The notes under the pieces were generated by a model that was not told where the DNA came from, ran no database searches, and was given only the letters and a program-made list of their open reading frames with translations. A DNA stretch of 64,000 bases from Deltaproteobacteria bacterium. Its GTDB lineage: Bacteria > Desulfobacterota > Desulfobacteria > Desulfobacterales > B30-G6. Below, in pieces: positions 27,251 to 35,209 of the stretch (within the stretch, counting starts at the first letter, position 1; each line of letters opens with the position of its first letter). A program made the translations under genes and the position numbers. The stretch covers positions 1 through 64,000 of the forward strand of contig JAJDNW010000044.1 in assembly GCA_022340465.1 (NCBI GenBank), written 5' to 3'.

Positions 27251-27508
27251 ATGGAGACGCTATCGCTGTCAGAGGCAAAAATGAAACTCAGTGAGCTGAT
27301 CGACCGGGTTCAGTCCACCGATGCGGAGGTTGTCATCACCAAGAACGGAAGGCCGGCTGCGGTGCTGGTGAGTCCGGACGAATTCGACGGCTGGAAAGAA
27401 ACCCTTTCGATTCAATCGGATCCTGATTTGATGATCGAGATCAAAAAAGGCCTTTCCGCGCTGAAGAAAAATGCCGAGGTATATACTCTGGAAGAACTTT
27501 TTGAATAG
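27251..27508 (+). CDS. Phd/YefM-family antitoxin
   Basis: 85 residues. The N-terminus METLSLSEAKMKLSELIDRV and VVITKNGRPAAVLVSPDEF is the Phd/YefM fold, which binds DNA as a dimer. The acidic, probably flexible C-terminal part (SALKKNAEVYTLEELFE) should wrap the toxin. The toxin gene starts three bases after the stop. Antitoxins of this type repress their own operon, and inverted arms lie directly upstream. Confidence 0.9.
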   Translation: METLSLSEAKMKLSELIDRVQSTDAEVVITKNGRPAAVLVSPDEFDGWKETLSIQSDPDLMIEIKKGLSALKKNAEVYTLEELFE

Positions 27509-27511
27509 ACG

Positions 27512-27826
27512 ATGCCATCCAAGGAACGAATTCAAATAAAGTTCAGGGCTCCAGAAGAGATCGTTACGCTGATTCGAGGCTGTCACCCTCAGTTGAAAAG
27601 AAAAATCCGGGCTGGTTTGCGACATATTATGGATGAGCCGGAATCCGGTAAATGGTTAAAAGATGAATTGGAGGGAATGCAAAGCTATCGTATCAGCAGA
27701 TTTCGGATCATTTACCGCAGATCTTCTCCATGGATCATCGACATCGCTGCCATCGGCCCCAGGAGAACCATTTACGAAGAAACCTACCGAATCATAAAAA
27801 AAGAATCAGATCATCCACCGCGATGA
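27512..27826 (+). CDS. RelE/ParE-family toxin
   Basis: 104 residues. The RelE fold pattern is visible: a basic helix HPQLKRKIRAGLRHIM, then GKWLKDELEGMQSYRISRFR and IIYRRSSPWIIDIAAIGPRR, ending YEETYRIIK. The Arg-rich strand (RISRFRIIYR) supplies the catalytic or ribosome-binding charge in RelE relatives; ParE-type gyrase poisons share the fold. It directly follows the antitoxin gene, giving a complete type II pair. Which of the two activities applies is not decided here. Confidence 0.85.
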   Translation: MPSKERIQIKFRAPEEIVTLIRGCHPQLKRKIRAGLRHIMDEPESGKWLKDELEGMQSYRISRFRIIYRRSSPWIIDIAAIGPRRTIYEETYRIIKKESDHPPR

Positions 27827-28047
27827 CGTGTGCCCAAATTGTGCCCCTCAAGGTTAAATTTTCTCAACTGTTTCCAAACGAAAGCAAAAATAGCCTTTCG
27901 ATACTATTTGCCTTTTTGCAATCATCCGGTTTAAAAACCTTTTGGTTTCGGTTGAAATCGTAATCTTTCCGAAATGCAGTTGATTTTTCATATTAATCAT
28001 TCTTAATATTTGAACCGCTCAACATAGGTGATACAAAGGAGTAAAGT

Positions 28048-29214
28048 TTGAAACGCAAGCTGATTCCAATCGTTTTTGTCGTCTTGCTTGTCGGTGCGGG
28101 CATCCTGGTCTACTGGGGGCAATACCAAGAGCACACCGCCGAACGCTATTACTCGGGCGTCATCGAGGCGTCCCAGGCCGACATCGCCTTTCAGGTCGGC
28201 GGCCGGGTGCAGGAAATTCCGGTGGACGAGGGCCGGCTGGTCAAGAAGGGAGATGTGCTGGCCGTTCTTTTCTCCTACGAGTTTGTGGCTGCCAGGAATC
28301 AGGTCCGATCCAAGCTGGCGCAACAGCAAAAAAACCTCGCACAAGTGGAAACCGCTTTGGAGGTAAGCCGAAAGGTTCTGCCGGCGGAAGTCGAGCGGGC
28401 CGAGGCCGGCGAAAAGGCCCTGGCCGCCCAGCTGAACCAGGCAAAAAGCGGCTATCGACCCCAGGAGCTTAAAAGCGCCCAGCTGGCTGTCGACGAGGCC
28501 CGGGCCGCTTTAGAGGACGCCCGGCGCAACAAAACGCGTTACGATCAGCTTTACAGCAGAAATGTGGTCGCCGAGAGAGACCAGAACACCGCTCAGCTTC
28601 GATACGACACCGCGCTGAAGGAGTACGGGCAAGCCCGGCAACAGCTGGCCATGTTGAAGGAAGGCTATCGTCGCGAAGATGTGGAAACCGCCGCAGCCCG
28701 TCTCAAAGAGGCTCAAGCCGCCGTCAGGCTGGCCCGCAGCAACCTGAAGAAAATCGAGGTGGCGGAATGGGAGGTGGAGGCCGCCCGAGCCGCGGTCGAA
28801 GCTGCGGAGGCGGCGCTGGACATGGCTGAAATCCAACTGGGCTACACCGAACTGCGGGCCCCCTTCGACGGGGTGATCGTCAGCCGCAACATCGAACCCG
28901 GCGAGGTGGTCTCAGCCGGCCAGGAGGTCATTTCCATCTCCGATCTGTCCGAAGTCGATTTGAAAGTGTTTGTTCCGGAAAACGAAATCGGCAAGGTCAA
29001 ACCCGGCCAGGACGTCTCCGTCAACATCGACACCTTCCCGGACAAGACCTACCATGGATGGGTTGCGTTCATTTCGCCTGAGGGCGAATTCACCCCCAAA
29101 TTCATTCAAACGCACGAAGAGCGCGTCAAGCTGGTCTTTCTGGTCAAAATTACCCTGCCCAATCCACAACTGGAACTCAAAACAGGAATGCCTGCCGATG
29201 CCTGGTTTCGCTGA
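28048..29214 (+). CDS. HlyD-family periplasmic adaptor (YbhG-like)
   Basis: 388 residues. The start is TTG with AAAGGAG upstream. One N-terminal membrane segment is followed by a biotinyl-lipoyl half (VGGRVQEIPVDEGRLVKKGD), a long alpha-hairpin rich in Ala/Glu/Arg (about 85-250), the second lipoyl half (LRAPFDGVIVSRNIEPGEVV) and a beta-barrel. Such adaptors bridge inner-membrane transporters to an outer-membrane channel. The next gene starts inside its 3' end. The order adaptor, ATPase, ATPase, permease, permease matches the E. coli ybhGFSR exporter. No TolC gene is in the window. Confidence 0.88.
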   Translation: MKRKLIPIVFVVLLVGAGILVYWGQYQEHTAERYYSGVIEASQADIAFQVGGRVQEIPVDEGRLVKKGDVLAVLFSYEFVAARNQVRSKLAQQQKNLAQVETALEVSRKVLPAEVERAEAGEKALAAQLNQAKSGYRPQELKSAQLAVDEARAALEDARRNKTRYDQLYSRNVVAERDQNTAQLRYDTALKEYGQARQQLAMLKEGYRREDVETAAARLKEAQAAVRLARSNLKKIEVAEWEVEAARAAVEAAEAALDMAEIQLGYTELRAPFDGVIVSRNIEPGEVVSAGQEVISISDLSEVDLKVFVPENEIGKVKPGQDVSVNIDTFPDKTYHGWVAFISPEGEFTPKFIQTHEERVKLVFLVKITLPNPQLELKTGMPADAWFR

Positions 29215-30001
29215 CAAGCAACACAGCGCGCCTGCATCGGATATTGGTGAACCGCCGATCATCCAGGTCAGCAAGGTAACCAAGCAATTTGGCAGCCTGG
29301 TTGCGGTTTCCGAGACCTCTTTCGATATCCGGCGGGGCGGGATCGTCGGGCTGGTCGGTTCCGACGGCGCCGGTAAAACCACTTTGTTGCGCATGATTGC
29401 CACCATGACGGCACCCAGCAGCGGCGAGATCCTGATTGACGGCTTCGATGTTGTCCGGCAGAGAAATGCCGTCAAAAAACGGATCGGATACATGCCCCAG
29501 CGCTTCGGACTCTACCAGGATCTCACGGTAGCCGAGAATCTCAATTTCTTTATGGATATATTCGGTATCCACGGCCGTGAAAGGGTAAAGCGGCGGGAAC
29601 GCTATCTCGGGTTTTCAAATCTCCTGCCGTTTTTGAACCGCAGGGCCGGGGACCTGTCCGGCGGAATGAAGCAAAAGCTCGGACTGGCATGTGTCCTGAT
29701 TCATCAGCCCGGGATTCTCATTCTGGATGAGCCTACCAATGGTGTCGACCCGCTGTCACGCCAGGAATTCTGGGAAATTCTGTCCGAAATGCGCGGTCAA
29801 AACATGACCATTCTAGTCGCAACCGCCTACCTGGATGAAGGCGAAAAATGCGACCGGCTGCTGTTGCTGCATGCCTCCCGTTTGCTGGAGGAAGCGACGC
29901 CAGCCGAACTGAAGTCGGGGTTCGGCGACATGGAAGAGGCCATTATTCATCGAATACTGCAGGCTGACGCATCCCTCAGGGAGGATAATTTTGTTGTCTG
30001 A
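29198..30001 (+). CDS. ABC exporter ATPase 1 (YbhF N-half-like)
   Basis: About 267 residues from the ATG at 29198, which lies 17 bases inside the adaptor gene. Walker A is GSDGAGKTTLLRM, the signature is LSGGMKQKLGLA, and Walker B is ILILDEPTNGVDP. The switch histidine, normally in a THYMDEA-type motif, is missing: the sequence is ATAYLDEGEKC. The next gene encodes a second ATPase with the complementary defect, so the two probably form a heterodimer with one active site. In E. coli these halves are fused in one protein, YbhF. Confidence 0.9.
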   Translation: MPGFADKQHSAPASDIGEPPIIQVSKVTKQFGSLVAVSETSFDIRRGGIVGLVGSDGAGKTTLLRMIATMTAPSSGEILIDGFDVVRQRNAVKKRIGYMPQRFGLYQDLTVAENLNFFMDIFGIHGRERVKRRERYLGFSNLLPFLNRRAGDLSGGMKQKLGLACVLIHQPGILILDEPTNGVDPLSRQEFWEILSEMRGQNMTILVATAYLDEGEKCDRLLLLHASRLLEEATPAELKSGFGDMEEAIIHRILQADASLREDNFVV

Positions 30002-30737
30002 AGCGGTACGTGTGCAAAACCTGGAAAAGCGGTTCGACAATTTCGTGGCAGTCGATCACATTTCGTTTCAGGTGGCCAACGGTGAAATCTTCGGGTTGCT
30101 GGGCCCCAATGGCGCCGGTAAATCGACCACCATTCGAATGCTGTGCGGAATTATCACCCCGACAGGCGGAACCGGCCATGTGGGCGGGCTGGACATCCTC
30201 ACCCAGGCCGAGGAGATCAAACAGAGCATCGGTTACATGTCCCAGAAATTTTCGCTATATCAGGACCTGACCCCCTTGGAAAATATCCGCTTCTATCTGG
30301 GAATCTACAATGTGCCGGTGCGAATGTGGCGGGAACGCATGGAATGGGTGCTGCAAACGACGCGTCTGCAAGCGGTCAAAAACCGGCTGACCCGGGACCT
30401 GCCGCCGGGATGGCGCCAGCGCCTGGCCCTGGGCTGTGCCCTGCTGCATCGTCCGAAAATTATTTTTCTGGACGAGCCTACCTCCGGCGTGGATCCCATT
30501 ACGCGCAGGCATTTCTGGAGCTTCATTCAGGAATTGACCGCGCAGCAGGTAACGGTGTTCGTGACTACCCACTACATGGATGAAGCCCGCCACTGCAACC
30601 GGGTCGTCATCATCAACGCAGGCCGAATCGTGGCCTCCGGTTCGCCGGACGCTATCGTGCAAGAGCTGTTTCCCGACCGCACCGGGGCCGATCTAAGCGA
30701 CGCCTTCGTCAAACTGGTCGGCCGGGGGACCCCATGA
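29991..30737 (+). CDS. ABC exporter ATPase 2 (YbhF C-half-like)
   Basis: 248 residues from a TTG start with GGGAGG upstream, overlapping ATPase 1 by 11 bases. Walker A is GPNGAGKSTTIRM, Walker B is IIFLDEPTSGVDP, and the switch His is in TTHYMDEARHC. The signature is degenerate: LPPGWRQRLALG replaces LSGGQ. Paired with ATPase 1, the site built from this Walker motif and the other subunit's LSGGM is complete, while the second site is impaired on both sides. Confidence 0.9.
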   Translation: MLSEAVRVQNLEKRFDNFVAVDHISFQVANGEIFGLLGPNGAGKSTTIRMLCGIITPTGGTGHVGGLDILTQAEEIKQSIGYMSQKFSLYQDLTPLENIRFYLGIYNVPVRMWRERMEWVLQTTRLQAVKNRLTRDLPPGWRQRLALGCALLHRPKIIFLDEPTSGVDPITRRHFWSFIQELTAQQVTVFVTTHYMDEARHCNRVVIINAGRIVASGSPDAIVQELFPDRTGADLSDAFVKLVGRGTP

Positions 30738-31867
30738 ACCTTCGCAGCATCCGGGCGGTGGCCAGAAAAGAGTATTATCACCTGGTCCGAGACTTTCGCA
30801 GTCTCTATCTGGCGCTGGTTATCCCCCTCCTTTTGGTTCTGCTGTTCGGTTATGCCCTCAGTCTGGATGTGGAACATATTCCCATGCTTGTGGTGGACCA
30901 CGACCATACCGTCCAAAGCAGGGAATTTATCCGCAAACTGGACGCTACCATCTATTTCGATGTCGCGGCCAACCTGCCGAACGTTGAAGCGCTGATCGAC
31001 CATCTCGACCGCAATCTGGGCCTGGTGGGCGTCGTAATCCCCCCGGGCTGGAGTGCCGATCTCAAAGCCGATCGCGAAAGTCCGCTGCAGATCGTCATCG
31101 ACGGCAGCGACCCCAATTACGCCGGCAACACCCGGGCTTTCATCACGGCTTACACGGCGGCTGCCAACCAGGAACAGTTGCTGGCCTTTTTAAACCGCCA
31201 TGGCCGGACCCGCATCCACGTGCCCGTGGAAGGCCGCATCAGGGTCTGGTTTAACGAAGACCTGGAAAGCCGTAATTTCATCATCCCCGGCATCATCGCG
31301 GTCATCATCATGATCGTGGCGGCCCTGCTGACGTCCCTGGTTATTGCCAGGGAATATGAAAACGGCACCATGGAGACCATCCGATCGCTGCCGTTGGGGG
31401 CGGTCGATTTTTTGGTGGGCAAATCGATCCCCTACTTTTTTATCGCTCTGACCGATGTGCTGGTGGCGATTCTGATGGGGCAGTTGCTGTTCGGTGTGGT
31501 GATGAAGTCCAACTTCTGGTTGATGATACTGGCTTCAACCGTTTACATCGGCGTGGCCTTGGGTATCGGCCTGCTGATATCCACGGGTGTAAAATCCCAG
31601 CTGGTGGCCAATCAAATGGCGATCATGCTGACCTATCTGCCCTCGCTGCTGCTTTCCGACTTTGTCTTTCCCCAGGAAAATATGCCGGTTGTTTTGAAAC
31701 TCATTTCACACATTGTGCCGGCCACCTATTTTATCGACATCCTCAACGGCCTTTACCTTCGCAATCTGGGTCTTACTCAACTCTGGCCGAACTACCTCGT
31801 GCTGACCGCCATGTTCGCCCTGATGCTGCTGCTCAATGTCGCCATGTTGAAAAAGGAGGGACTTTAG
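30734..31867 (+). CDS. ABC-2 type permease 1 (YbhS/YbhR-like)
   Basis: 377 residues. One N-terminal helix (LYLALVIPLLLVLLFGYALS) precedes a large periplasmic domain of about 150 residues. Five helices follow, including IIPGIIAVIIMIVAALLTSL and the conserved REYENGTMETIRSLPLG turn before the final helices. This is the ABC-2 layout of drug or lipid exporters. The start overlaps the ATPase 2 stop by four bases. The substrate is unknown. Confidence 0.9.
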   Translation: MNLRSIRAVARKEYYHLVRDFRSLYLALVIPLLLVLLFGYALSLDVEHIPMLVVDHDHTVQSREFIRKLDATIYFDVAANLPNVEALIDHLDRNLGLVGVVIPPGWSADLKADRESPLQIVIDGSDPNYAGNTRAFITAYTAAANQEQLLAFLNRHGRTRIHVPVEGRIRVWFNEDLESRNFIIPGIIAVIIMIVAALLTSLVIAREYENGTMETIRSLPLGAVDFLVGKSIPYFFIALTDVLVAILMGQLLFGVVMKSNFWLMILASTVYIGVALGIGLLISTGVKSQLVANQMAIMLTYLPSLLLSDFVFPQENMPVVLKLISHIVPATYFIDILNGLYLRNLGLTQLWPNYLVLTAMFALMLLLNVAMLKKEGL

Positions 31868-31868
31868 A

Positions 31869-32990
31869 ATGAACTGGATCAGGGTTCGTGAAATGGTTCG
31901 CAAGGAATTTATTCAACTCTTGCGGGACCCCAAAAACCGGCCGCTGCTGATTCTGGCACCCCTCATTCAACTCATCGTATTCGGTTACGTGGTCACCACC
32001 GATGTGCGCGACATTCGCGTGGGGCTGCTGGACCAATCGCACACTTCGGAGAGTCGACGCCTGATCGAGGCCATTGACGGCAACCGCACCTTTCGCATCA
32101 CCCACTTCGTCGAGCACCCGGGGCAACTGGAGCGGCTCCTCATCGATCGAAAGGTGAATATGGCCCTGCGGATCCCGCCGGACTTCAGCAGCCGCATCCG
32201 CAAAAAGAAAACCGCCCCCCTTCAAATTCTCGTGGACGGCAGTATGAGCAATATGGCGGCGGTAAGGATATCCTACATAAGCGCCGTGATCGAGCGCTTC
32301 AATACGCAGATGATGCACGAGCTCTATCCCCTGCGTCTGGACTACGGTGAAATAGACGCCCGTATCCGCACCTGGTACAATCCCAACCTGGACAGCCGCT
32401 ATTTTTATGTTCCCGGAATCGTGGCGTTTCTGGTTATGCTGCTTTCGCTGTTGCTGACCTCGATGGCCATCGTGCGCGAAAAGGAGGTCGGCACCATGGA
32501 GCAATTGATTGTCACACCGCTGAAGTCCTACGAACTGATTCTGGGCAAGACAATTCCCTTCATCATCGTGGCCCAGGCCCAGATGATCATGGTGATCGCA
32601 TTTGCCGTATTGTGGTTTCGAATCCCTCTGGTCGGCAGCATCCCTCTGCTGTTGGGGGCCACCGCCCTGTTTCTACTCAGCACGCTGGGGATCGGACTGT
32701 TTATTTCTTCCGTCTCCAAAACCCAGCAGCAGGCCATGATGACCAACTTTTTTTTCATCCTGCCTTTTTTTATGCTGAGCGGTTTCGTGTTTCCCATTGC
32801 CAACATGCCGCGGGTGGTCCAATGGCTGACCTTTCTGAATCCCCTCAAGCATTTTTTAATTATCATTCGGGGTATATTCCTGAAAGGAACCGGGTTTGCC
32901 GTGCTTTGGCCCCAGTTTCTCAGCCTGGCCGTGCTGGGCGTCGCTGTCTTTATCGGGGCCCTCAGCCGTTTTCAAAAACGGATCGAATAG
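31869..32990 (+). CDS. ABC-2 type permease 2 (YbhR/YbhS-like)
   Basis: 373 residues with the same layout as its neighbour: an N-terminal helix after RKEFIQLLRDPKNRPLLILA, a periplasmic domain, and five C-terminal helices with REKEVGTMEQLIVTPLKSYE between them. It starts two bases after permease 1 and is the last gene of the five-gene operon. The two permeases probably form the heterodimeric channel. Relatives export xenobiotics, bile salts or alkali cations, but specificity cannot be read here. Confidence 0.9.
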   Translation: MNWIRVREMVRKEFIQLLRDPKNRPLLILAPLIQLIVFGYVVTTDVRDIRVGLLDQSHTSESRRLIEAIDGNRTFRITHFVEHPGQLERLLIDRKVNMALRIPPDFSSRIRKKKTAPLQILVDGSMSNMAAVRISYISAVIERFNTQMMHELYPLRLDYGEIDARIRTWYNPNLDSRYFYVPGIVAFLVMLLSLLLTSMAIVREKEVGTMEQLIVTPLKSYELILGKTIPFIIVAQAQMIMVIAFAVLWFRIPLVGSIPLLLGATALFLLSTLGIGLFISSVSKTQQQAMMTNFFFILPFFMLSGFVFPIANMPRVVQWLTFLNPLKHFLIIIRGIFLKGTGFAVLWPQFLSLAVLGVAVFIGALSRFQKRIE

Positions 32991-33068
32991 GGCAAGGGCT
33001 ATTGAAGCGCCCGCTGCGCTCGAGACACGGAAATCGCAGAGAATAATTTAATCCTGCGGGGCTTGCGA

Positions 33069-33129
33069 GGGGTCGGAAGCTTAAAGCAAGCGCAATTGAA
33101 CCACAAAGACACAAAGGACACAAAGAAAC
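33069..33129 (+). repeat. Composite intergenic repeat, copy 2 (partial)
   Basis: GGGTCGGAAGCTTAAAGCAA continues into GCGCAATTGAACC and then CACAAAG-type low-complexity DNA. The first part matches the 16961 copy; the GTGAAAC hairpin is replaced. It lies in the 230-bp gene-free spacer after the exporter operon. Confidence 0.55.
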
Positions 33130-33219
33130 ATATAAATTTTTTCTGCGGGGAATGCCAAAGGCTAATTTACAACCACTTGACCCCTTGAACCCTCGGATCC
33201 TTGGCCCCTGGAACTCTAT

Positions 33220-33420
33220 TTAAACGGTGGGGTGTAGTTTAACAGCTTGTTTACCCTTGGGCGTTTCCTTGAGTTCAAACGATACGGCATCACCCTTTTG
33301 CAACCCGAAATAACCGTATTGGCTGATACCGGATTTATGAAAAAAAACAACGCCATGTTGTTCGGTATCGATAAACCCATAGCCTTTTTTTTCACTATAA
33401 GATTTTATATACCCGTCCAT
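33220..33420 (-). CDS. Divergent cold-shock-domain protein
   Basis: 66 residues. RNP1 is GYGFID and RNP2 is VVFFHKS, in the expected order of a cold-shock domain. The N-terminus MDGYIKSYSEKKGYGFIDTE lacks the usual GTVKWFN. It is much more diverged than the canonical protein upstream and may have different RNA targets. AAAGGGA precedes the ATG. An intrinsic terminator separates it from the upstream csp gene, so it needs read-through or its own promoter, which I cannot point to. Confidence 0.85.
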   Translation of the reverse strand: MDGYIKSYSEKKGYGFIDTEQHGVVFFHKSGISQYGYFGLQKGDAVSFELKETPKGKQAVKLHPTV

Positions 33421-33452
33421 ATAATTCCCTTTGTTTTCGACTTAACGGCCAA

Positions 33453-33489
33453 ATAAAAAAGGCATCCCCTCTGTTTTTGAAGGGATGCC
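33453..33489 (-). terminator. Terminator between the two cold-shock genes
   Basis: On the minus strand GGCATCCC (33489-33482) pairs with GGGATGCC (33468-33461), followed by TTTTTTATTT. This is a standard intrinsic terminator for the upstream csp gene. Confidence 0.85.
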
Positions 33490-33548
33490 CAATGATTCAC
33501 CTCAACGTTGCAAAAGCCTGAGGGCTTCAGAGTCAAGGCGCCTGAGGG

Positions 33549-33749
33549 TTAAACCACGGTTACGTTGGCAGCGGCAGGGCCCTTGGGACCTTGCTCAACG
33601 TCAAAGGTAACGCGATCACCCTCATCAAGCGTTTTGAAACCGACAGCATTGATGCCCGAATGATGAACAAATACATCCGGACCGTCTTCCTGTTCGATGA
33701 ATCCAAAGCCTTTGCTGGCATTAAACCACTTAACAATTCCGTTAGACAT
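33549..33749 (-). CDS. CspA-family cold-shock protein
   Basis: 66 residues, canonical. It begins [20 protein letters not shown] with RNP1 GFGFI, has VFVHHSGI as RNP2, and ends [14 protein letters not shown]. CspA proteins bind single-stranded nucleic acid and melt mRNA structure. A strong AAAGGAGG site lies upstream of the ATG. The leader of about 117 nt and its hairpin recall csp mRNA leaders, where structure controls translation with temperature. Confidence 0.95.
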   Translation of the reverse strand: MSNGIVKWFNASKGFGFIEQEDGPDVFVHHSGINAVGFKTLDEGDRVTFDVEQGPKGPAAANVTVV

Positions 33750-33901
33750 GTTAGCATCCTCCTTTCAAATTATTTTCAAAATCTTAAACTGGAGGATGTA
33801 TCATCTTAGTATGGACTGTCCTGCAGAAAAAAATCGCCTCACACATCGATGTGTGGCCGAGTTGAATGACAATATAGTAACACACACTTTGGCAAATGCA
33901 A
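33750..33901 (-). promoter_or_regulatory. csp promoter and long 5' leader
   Basis: On the minus strand TTGCAT (33901-33896) and TACTAT (33879-33874) are separated by 16 bases. The leader to the ATG is about 117 nt and contains the perfect palindrome CACACATCGATGTGTG (33842-33857). Long structured leaders are usual for cold-inducible csp genes. The remaining spacer to livM (33902-34105) holds nothing I recognise except a GCCTGAGGGG repeat at 34081-34103. Confidence 0.5.
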
Positions 33902-34105
33902 ATTAAATGTTTGAATATTTTGAAAATATCTTTTTTATATGACTAAAAGTCCATTAAATCGAATGGTTATGCAGATACATATCGAATCGACGGGTTGGCC
34001 CATTACAGCGCAAAGGTATGTTGGCAACCTGACATTGATGCGTGGCAGCGTTATTTGAAACGCTCAAATTACCCCAGCAGCGTAAACGCCTGAGGGGTTC
34101 AGGTA

Positions 34106-35209
34106 TCACTCCGATATATAAGGCAGCGGCCAGATTTTGAAGTAGTCCCGGATCCTGATCCACACCCCCACCAGGCCCTCCGGCTCCAGGATGATAAACA
34201 GGATGATGAGGCCGCCGAAGACGAATTCCTTCATTGGCCCCAAATATATGGTGAAATTGGGGTCGTAGACGCGGGCGATGTAGCTGACGAGAAGATCCAG
34301 CAGGACAGGCACCAGCGTGATAAAAATCACGCCGAATATCGTGCCGACGAGCCTTCCCAGTCCGCCCACCAACACCATGGCCAGAAAGATGATCGAGTGG
34401 GTAAAAAGGTAGTCGCCCGGGATGGCGGTCCGCAACAGCCCGGCAAAAAGGGCACCGGCGATACCGGCGTAAAAAGCGCTGATGGCGAACGACAAGAGTT
34501 TGTAGGGGAATATGGGGATGCCGATGATTTCGGCGGAAACATCATTGTCCCGAATGGCCACTAGGGCACGGCCGATTTTGGATCGCATCATATTTTTCGC
34601 TCCCCACATGAGAAAAGCCGCCAGCACAAAAAGCAAGACGAAGTAAGACTGATTTTTACTCAGAGAAAGGCCGAACACATGGGGTACGGGAAGCTCGATC
34701 CCGCGAATGCCGCGGGTTACGCTGTCCCAGTGGATAATCGTGTATTCGATGGCGAACTGAAAAGCCAGCGTCGCGACCATGAGATAAAAGCCCTTGATGC
34801 GCAACGAAGGGACGCCCACGACCAGGCCCAGGACGGCGGCCCCCAGACCGGCAAGCAGAATGGAAAGGATGAACGGACAGTTCCAGTTGGTAATCAAAAG
34901 GGCCGATATATAGGCGCCCACGCCCATGAAGGCGGCATGCCCGAGGGAAAGCAGGCCCGTAAATCCGACCAGGAGCTGCAACCCCAGGGCGGCGATGAGG
35001 TTGATCAGTATCAGGTTCATGATGAAGTAGTGGTACTCATTCGCTCCCACCCCGAAAAGGGACCCGATCAGCATGGCGGCGACCAGGACGATTAAGACTG
35101 CAAACCAGATCCTCATGAACCGGGTACGGAAAATCCTTTCGTCCTCCCGATAACTGAACACCGCCGTCGAAGCGAAATAGTTATTGTAGATCTTTGAAAA
35201 TGAGGTCAC
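34106..35209 (-). CDS. livM: Branched-chain amino acid-type ABC permease LivM
   Basis: 367 residues with about ten membrane helices. LGLQLLVGFTGLLSLGHAAF and the preceding NLILINLIAALG are the LivM signature, and the EAA-like loop GRALVAIRDNDVSAEIIGIP is intact. It starts at a GTG that overlaps the CoA-ligase stop by four bases. It is the last gene of the operon. The imported substrate may not be an amino acid: the operon contains an acyl-CoA ligase, which suggests a carboxylic acid. Confidence 0.92.
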   Translation of the reverse strand: MTSFSKIYNNYFASTAVFSYREDERIFRTRFMRIWFAVLIVLVAAMLIGSLFGVGANEYHYFIMNLILINLIAALGLQLLVGFTGLLSLGHAAFMGVGAYISALLITNWNCPFILSILLAGLGAAVLGLVVGVPSLRIKGFYLMVATLAFQFAIEYTIIHWDSVTRGIRGIELPVPHVFGLSLSKNQSYFVLLFVLAAFLMWGAKNMMRSKIGRALVAIRDNDVSAEIIGIPIFPYKLLSFAISAFYAGIAGALFAGLLRTAIPGDYLFTHSIIFLAMVLVGGLGRLVGTIFGVIFITLVPVLLDLLVSYIARVYDPNFTIYLGPMKEFVFGGLIILFIILEPEGLVGVWIRIRDYFKIWPLPYISE

